From: Alphaproteobacteria bacterium
GTDB taxonomy: Bacteria; Pseudomonadota; Alphaproteobacteria; Sphingomonadales; Kordiimonadaceae
Assembly (NCBI GenBank): GCA_013372975.1
Contig: JABXIS010000043.1
Coordinates: forward strand, 1-37,357
Direction: 5' to 3'
DNA: 37,357 nt
The notes below the pieces were generated by a model. That model ran no database searches and was not told the DNA's origin. It saw only the letters and a program-made list of their open reading frames with translations. Shown here piece by piece: positions 33,220-37,357 of the stretch. Every line of letters starts with the position of its first letter. Positions within the stretch are counted from its first letter, which is position 1. A program made the translations under genes and the position numbers.

Positions 33220-35367
33220 CTAATACATCTTGCGTTTGGTTTTGGCCTTGTGGGTACGGGTGCCGGGCCTGCCGCCCTGCGCCCTGCCCTTCGGTTTCAC
33301 TCGTTTGTCTTCAATCCCCAGCTCGCCCGCTTCCAGCTTGCGGATTTCATCCCTCAGGCGCGCCGCCTCTTCAAACTCCAGGTTCTCAGCCGCTTCGCGC
33401 ATCTTAGCGGTAAGTCCTTCAAGGTGTTTCTTGAGGTTTGAGCCCACCAGATGCTCGGCATCATCGCCAATATCCACGGTGACATAATCGCCAGACGAAA
33501 CATGCGCCAGCAGGTCACCCACATTCTTCTTCACTGTTTGCGGTGTAATGCCGTGTTCTTCATTGTAGGCAAGCTGCTTGGCACGGCGACGGCTGGTTTC
33601 ATCCATGGCTGCTTGCATGGACCGCGTAATTTTGTCCGCATAAAGGATCACCCGCCCTTCCGAGTTCCTTGCCGCCCGCCCGATGGTCTGAACTAGCGAG
33701 CGTTCAGACCGCAGGAAGCCCTCTTTGTCAGCATCCAGAATGGCCACAAGGCCACATTCGGGAATATCCAGTCCTTCCCGCAGAAGGTTGATCCCCACAA
33801 GCACATCAAACGCACCAAGCCTCAGGTCGCGGATAATTTCGATGCGCTCTAGCGTGTCGATGTCCGAATGCATATAGCGCACCTTCACGCCATTTTCGTG
33901 CAGATATTCTGTCAGATCCTCCGCCATGCGCTTGGTCAGCGTTGTGACCAGAACCCGCAGGCCCTTCTCCGCCATTAGGCGGGATTCATGCATCAGATCA
34001 TCGACCTGGCTATCTACAGGCCGGATATCAATCTCAGGGTCTACAAGGCCGGTTGGGCGGATCACCTGCTCGGTAAACACGCCCCCGGTGCGCTCCAACT
34101 CCCAGTCTCCCGGCGTAGCCGACACATAAACCGTTTGCGGGCGCATGGCGTCCCATTCCTCAAACTTCAAAGGCCGGTTATCCAGACAGGACGGCAACCG
34201 GAAACCATATTCCGACAGCGTGCTTTTACGGGCCGCGTCGCCCCGGCTCATGCCACCAATCTGACTAACGCTCACGTGGCTTTCATCCACAAACAGGAGC
34301 GCATTCTCGGGGATATACTCAAAAAGAGTTGGCGGCGGATCACCCGGCCTGCGGCCAGTCAGATACCGGCTGTAGTTTTCAATCCCGGCACAGGCGCCGG
34401 TCGCTTCCATCATCTCAATATCGAAGCGTGTGCGTTGTTCCAGGCGTTGAAGCTCAAGGATACGATCTCGTTCCTCATACCATTTCAAGCGCCCTGTAAG
34501 CTCATGCTTGATGCCTTTGATGGCCTGATCGAGCGTTGGGCGAGGTGTTACATAGTGGCTGTTGGCATATACCTTCACCATATCAAGCGATTGCATTTTT
34601 TCGCCCGTAAGCGGGTCAAACTCGACGATCTCCTCGATCTCGTCGCCAAACATCATAAGCCGCCACGCTCTGTCTTCGTAATGGCTGGGGAAGATGTCGA
34701 TCACGTCCCCTCGAACCCGAAACGTGCCACGCTGGAACGCCGCATCGTTGCGGGTGTACTGCATGGCTACCAAGCGCCGCAAAAGATCACGCTGATCAAC
34801 CTCGGTTCCAGCCTTCAATGTCGTGGTCATTGCCGTATAGGTTTCCACACTGCCGATACCATAGATGCACGATACAGACGCAACGATGATCACATCGTCT
34901 CGTTCCAGAATTGCGCGTGTCGCAGAGTGCCGCATGCGATCAATCTGCTCGTTGATGGTGGCTTCCTTCTCCACGAAAGTATCTGTGCGCGGAACATAAG
35001 CTTCAGGCTGATAATAGTCGTAATAGGAGACGAAATACTCAACAGCATTATTCGGGAAAAAGCTCTTGAACTCGCCATAAAGCTGGGCCGCCAGGGTTTT
35101 ATTGTGCGCCAGGATCAAGGCAGGACGCTGGGTTGCTTCGATCACCTTCGCCATCGTGTAGGTTTTGCCGGACCCTGTGACACCCAGTAGCACCTGATCG
35201 CGCTCCTGGGCCTTGACGCCCGCCACAAGCTCTTCGATGGCGCTAGGCTGATCCCCTGATGGCGAAAATTCGCTCACCAGTTCAAAAGCAATGCCTGCCT
35301 CGGATTTCTCCGGACGGTCAGGCCGGTGAGGGACAAAAGGCACACCTGCGGCATCATTGGGGATCAT
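33220..35367 (-). CDS. uvrB: Excinuclease ABC subunit B
   Basis: Damage-verification helicase of nucleotide excision repair; it is loaded by UvrA and recruits UvrC. The 715-residue protein has the Walker A motif GVTGSGKT (residues 62-69), the damage-probing beta-hairpin region [18 protein letters not shown], the DESH box (LFVDESHVS) and helicase motifs such as [16 protein letters not shown] and [11 protein letters not shown]-terminal UVR domain ([18 protein letters not shown]) contacts UvrC. A lysine/arginine-rich tail of about 30 residues follows. ATG 35367 has GGAG eight bases upstream. No SOS box of the alphaproteobacterial GTTC-N7-GTTC type was noticed upstream. Confidence 0.98.
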   Translation of the reverse strand: MIPNDAAGVPFVPHRPDRPEKSEAGIAFELVSEFSPSGDQPSAIEELVAGVKAQERDQVLLGVTGSGKTYTMAKVIEATQRPALILAHNKTLAAQLYGEFKSFFPNNAVEYFVSYYDYYQPEAYVPRTDTFVEKEATINEQIDRMRHSATRAILERDDVIIVASVSCIYGIGSVETYTAMTTTLKAGTEVDQRDLLRRLVAMQYTRNDAAFQRGTFRVRGDVIDIFPSHYEDRAWRLMMFGDEIEEIVEFDPLTGEKMQSLDMVKVYANSHYVTPRPTLDQAIKGIKHELTGRLKWYEERDRILELQRLEQRTRFDIEMMEATGACAGIENYSRYLTGRRPGDPPPTLFEYIPENALLFVDESHVSVSQIGGMSRGDAARKSTLSEYGFRLPSCLDNRPLKFEEWDAMRPQTVYVSATPGDWELERTGGVFTEQVIRPTGLVDPEIDIRPVDSQVDDLMHESRLMAEKGLRVLVTTLTKRMAEDLTEYLHENGVKVRYMHSDIDTLERIEIIRDLRLGAFDVLVGINLLREGLDIPECGLVAILDADKEGFLRSERSLVQTIGRAARNSEGRVILYADKITRSMQAAMDETSRRRAKQLAYNEEHGITPQTVKKNVGDLLAHVSSGDYVTVDIGDDAEHLVGSNLKKHLEGLTAKMREAAENLEFEEAARLRDEIRKLEAGELGIEDKRVKPKGRAQGGRPGTRTHKAKTKRKMY

Positions 35368-35466
35368 ACATCTGCTCCAAACCCAAGAATCAATGCCGAC
35401 AGACTGCCCTGTTCACGGTTTGTTTTCAAGAAGCGCTGAATTCTTTTTGCGCATCGAAAAGTGGTC

Positions 35467-35495
35467 ATTTTTTAATCACTGATTATTTTTTAATC
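35467..35495. promoter_or_regulatory. AT-rich repeat with TAATCA/TGATTA dyad upstream of torF
   Basis: ATTTTTTAATC occurs twice (35467-35477 and 35485-35495). Between them TAATCA-C-TGATTA (35473-35485) is a perfect dyad. It lies about 145-175 bases before the porin start in an otherwise gene-free 273-base gap, and could be a regulator site or UP-like element. Confidence 0.45.
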
Positions 35496-35640
35496 TTACA
35501 TGGAAATGAACAGTTACGAACGAAACATAAAATATCGCAGAAATCCGCCGAAACGAAAGGATATTCCAAGTTGGCACGCAGCTTGCTGTTAAGGGCAATG
35601 CTTGGATCAAAAAACACAAATTTATTCTTTGGAGGAAACC

Positions 35641-36348
35641 ATGCCCATCACAGTAAATTCTGCAAGCAAACTTAAACTTCTTTTCACCGCCAGCCTTCTC
35701 TCGGCAGCAGTTTTCGCGCCGCAGGCTTCCGCGGATGACAATGCCGCTTTCACCCTTTCCGCCAATGCTGGCATATTCACCGAATATCGCTTTCGCGGCC
35801 TGAGCCTTTCAGACCATGACCCGGCCATCCAGGGCGGCTTTGATCTCGAACACGAAAGCGGCTTTTATATCGGCACCTGGGGCAGCTCCATCGAACCTGT
35901 AGGATCATCTGAACTCGAGCTGGATATCTATGCCGGCTACGCCACCGAGATTGGCAGCCTTTCCACAGATATCGGCATCCTTGCCTACACCTACCCCGGC
36001 GCAGGCGACACACACTATATCGAACTCTATGGCTCCGTCGGCGGTACCCTTCAGGAAACGGTGGAATGGACACTGGGCGCAGCCTATGTCTGGGATCAGG
36101 AAAATGTCGGCGATCAAGACAATATCTATCTGTATCTAGACACCAGCATGCCGCTCGGCGACAGCCCCTTCTCGCTCGCTGGCCACCTTGCCTATGAAGA
36201 CGGCGCATTCGGTGACGACAAATGGGACTGGAGCGCCGGCATCTCCTATGCATTTGAGCAGTTCGAACTGTCCGTTTCCTATGTTGATACAAACGTAGCT
36301 GGCATCGGCAAAGCCGCCGTTGTCGCTGGCCTCAGCGCAAGCTTCTAA
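35641..36348 (+). CDS. TorF-family putative porin
   Basis: A 235-residue outer-membrane beta-barrel protein of the TorF/Gcw_chp family. The signal peptide ends at QASA|DD (about residue 31). The N terminus of the mature protein is SANAGIFTEYRFRGLSLSDHDPAIQGG, whose T-x-Y-x-x-R-G-x-S pattern is the family hallmark. Alternating strands continue to the terminal aromatic in AGLSASF, as expected for BAM insertion. ATG 35641 has GGAGGAAA directly upstream; the open frame from 35602 is not supported. It is probably transcribed alone, ending at the hairpin at 36369. The substrate is unknown. Confidence 0.9.
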   Translation: MPITVNSASKLKLLFTASLLSAAVFAPQASADDNAAFTLSANAGIFTEYRFRGLSLSDHDPAIQGGFDLEHESGFYIGTWGSSIEPVGSSELELDIYAGYATEIGSLSTDIGILAYTYPGAGDTHYIELYGSVGGTLQETVEWTLGAAYVWDQENVGDQDNIYLYLDTSMPLGDSPFSLAGHLAYEDGAFGDDKWDWSAGISYAFEQFELSVSYVDTNVAGIGKAAVVAGLSASF

Positions 36349-36368
36349 GAAAGGAACCTTCTTCCCAG

Positions 36369-36403
36369 GAAAACAGCCATTCACTTCAAATAGCTGTTTT
36401 CAC
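36369..36403 (+). terminator. Probable terminator after the porin gene
   Basis: GAAAACAGC (36369-36377) pairs with GCTGTTTTC (36393-36401) around a 15-base loop, 20 bases after the porin stop. The T run is within the stem, so efficiency may be modest. Confidence 0.6.
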
Positions 36404-36471
36404 CCCCGAGATGCCCTCCCTTCCACAATGCATCCCGGGTTCGCGGTACCAGGCATGGGCCGCTAAACGAC

Positions 36472-36522
36472 ATGGCATGTCGGCAGCAACTTCCCTTCCC
36501 TTCCCAACTGCCGGCATGCCAT
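36472..36522. repeat. Long inverted repeat with pyrimidine loop
   Basis: Arms at 36472-36486 (ATGGCATGTCGGCAG) and 36508-36522 (CTGCCGGCATGCCAT) form a 15-bp stem with a single T.G pair. The 21-base loop carries three tandem TTCCC units. It lies 95 bases before the aminotransferase start. There is no long T tract on either side. It could be a leader hairpin, a dispersed palindromic repeat unit or a protein site. Confidence 0.7.
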
Positions 36523-36590
36523 TTCTAATTCCCACCGACCAAACAACAATTGATTGCCAGCCCACCTGCTTGAGCATAGGTTGCTGATAG

Positions 36591-37357
<767 letters not shown>

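Noticed and set aside
33988-35190. 400-codon open frame on the plus strand opposite uvrB
   Set aside because: Antisense shadow of uvrB; the composition (many His, Arg, Ile) is typical of a reversed coding frame.

Overview
The window looks like a chromosomal segment of a Gram-negative alphaproteobacterium. GC content is moderately high and codon third positions are GC-rich. A tldD gene diverges from cytochrome oxidase ctaC-ctaD, and ubiA, rsmE, gshA and uvrB are present, with a TorF-type porin. A marine lineage such as Kordiimonadales is plausible, but I cannot prove it from sequence alone. I see no rRNA, tRNA, CRISPR array, insertion sequence or phage gene. Forty-one protein genes are supported; two are cut by the window ends (ctaD on the left, an aspartate-type aminotransferase on the right).

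Layout. 1-3.5 kb: ctaD and ctaC (minus) diverge from tldD (plus) across a 390-base gap that holds a perfect hairpin. 3.5-8.1 kb: an accessory stretch with an AT-richer multi-pass membrane protein, a PAS-fold protein, two tandem paralogous periplasmic binding proteins with no permease, and a haem-globin-coupled diguanylate cyclase. 8.1-9.5 kb: scoA-scoB ketoacid CoA-transferase. 9.7-12.3 kb: a small membrane protein, then a probable GST - YCII - tag - VOC operon ending in a clear terminator. 12.4-13.6 kb: a DUF418 membrane protein behind a 20-bp perfect palindrome. 13.6-16.3 kb (minus): truncated haemoglobin, ppa, ubiA and a DUF6151/GFA-like protein. 16.4-18.4 kb: a DUF2306 membrane protein divergent from an AraC regulator. 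18.5-23.0 kb: a Kef-type antiporter, an unrecognised Gly/Asn-rich protein, a GNAT enzyme and a secreted lectin-fold protein. 23.2-26.2 kb: rsmE, a cysteine dioxygenase and gshA. 26.3-29.0 kb: a Tat-exported IorAB-type molybdenum hydroxylase. 29.0-30.5 kb (minus): MAPEG - PPOX - DUF2007 operon. 30.6-35.4 kb: small genes, then uvrB and yjbR. 35.6-37.4 kb: TorF porin and the start of the aminotransferase.

How it fits together. Respiration (ctaCD, ubiA), core maintenance (uvrB, tag, rsmE, ppa, tldD) and cysteine/glutathione metabolism (gshA, cysteine dioxygenase, GST, MAPEG) form the recognisable backbone. Accessory sensing and transport genes sit between backbone blocks. The most interesting items are: (a) the orphan binding-protein pair beside a globin-coupled c-di-GMP synthase whose best Shine-Dalgarno points at an ATA codon; (b) a bacterial cysteine dioxygenase that appears to keep both the Cys and Tyr of the mammalian-type crosslinked cofactor, placed directly before gshA; (c) several strong intergenic inverted repeats; (d) three genes of no recognisable family (3511-4440, 20220-21155, 31601-32437). 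I do not see a clear-cut new defence or mobile system.
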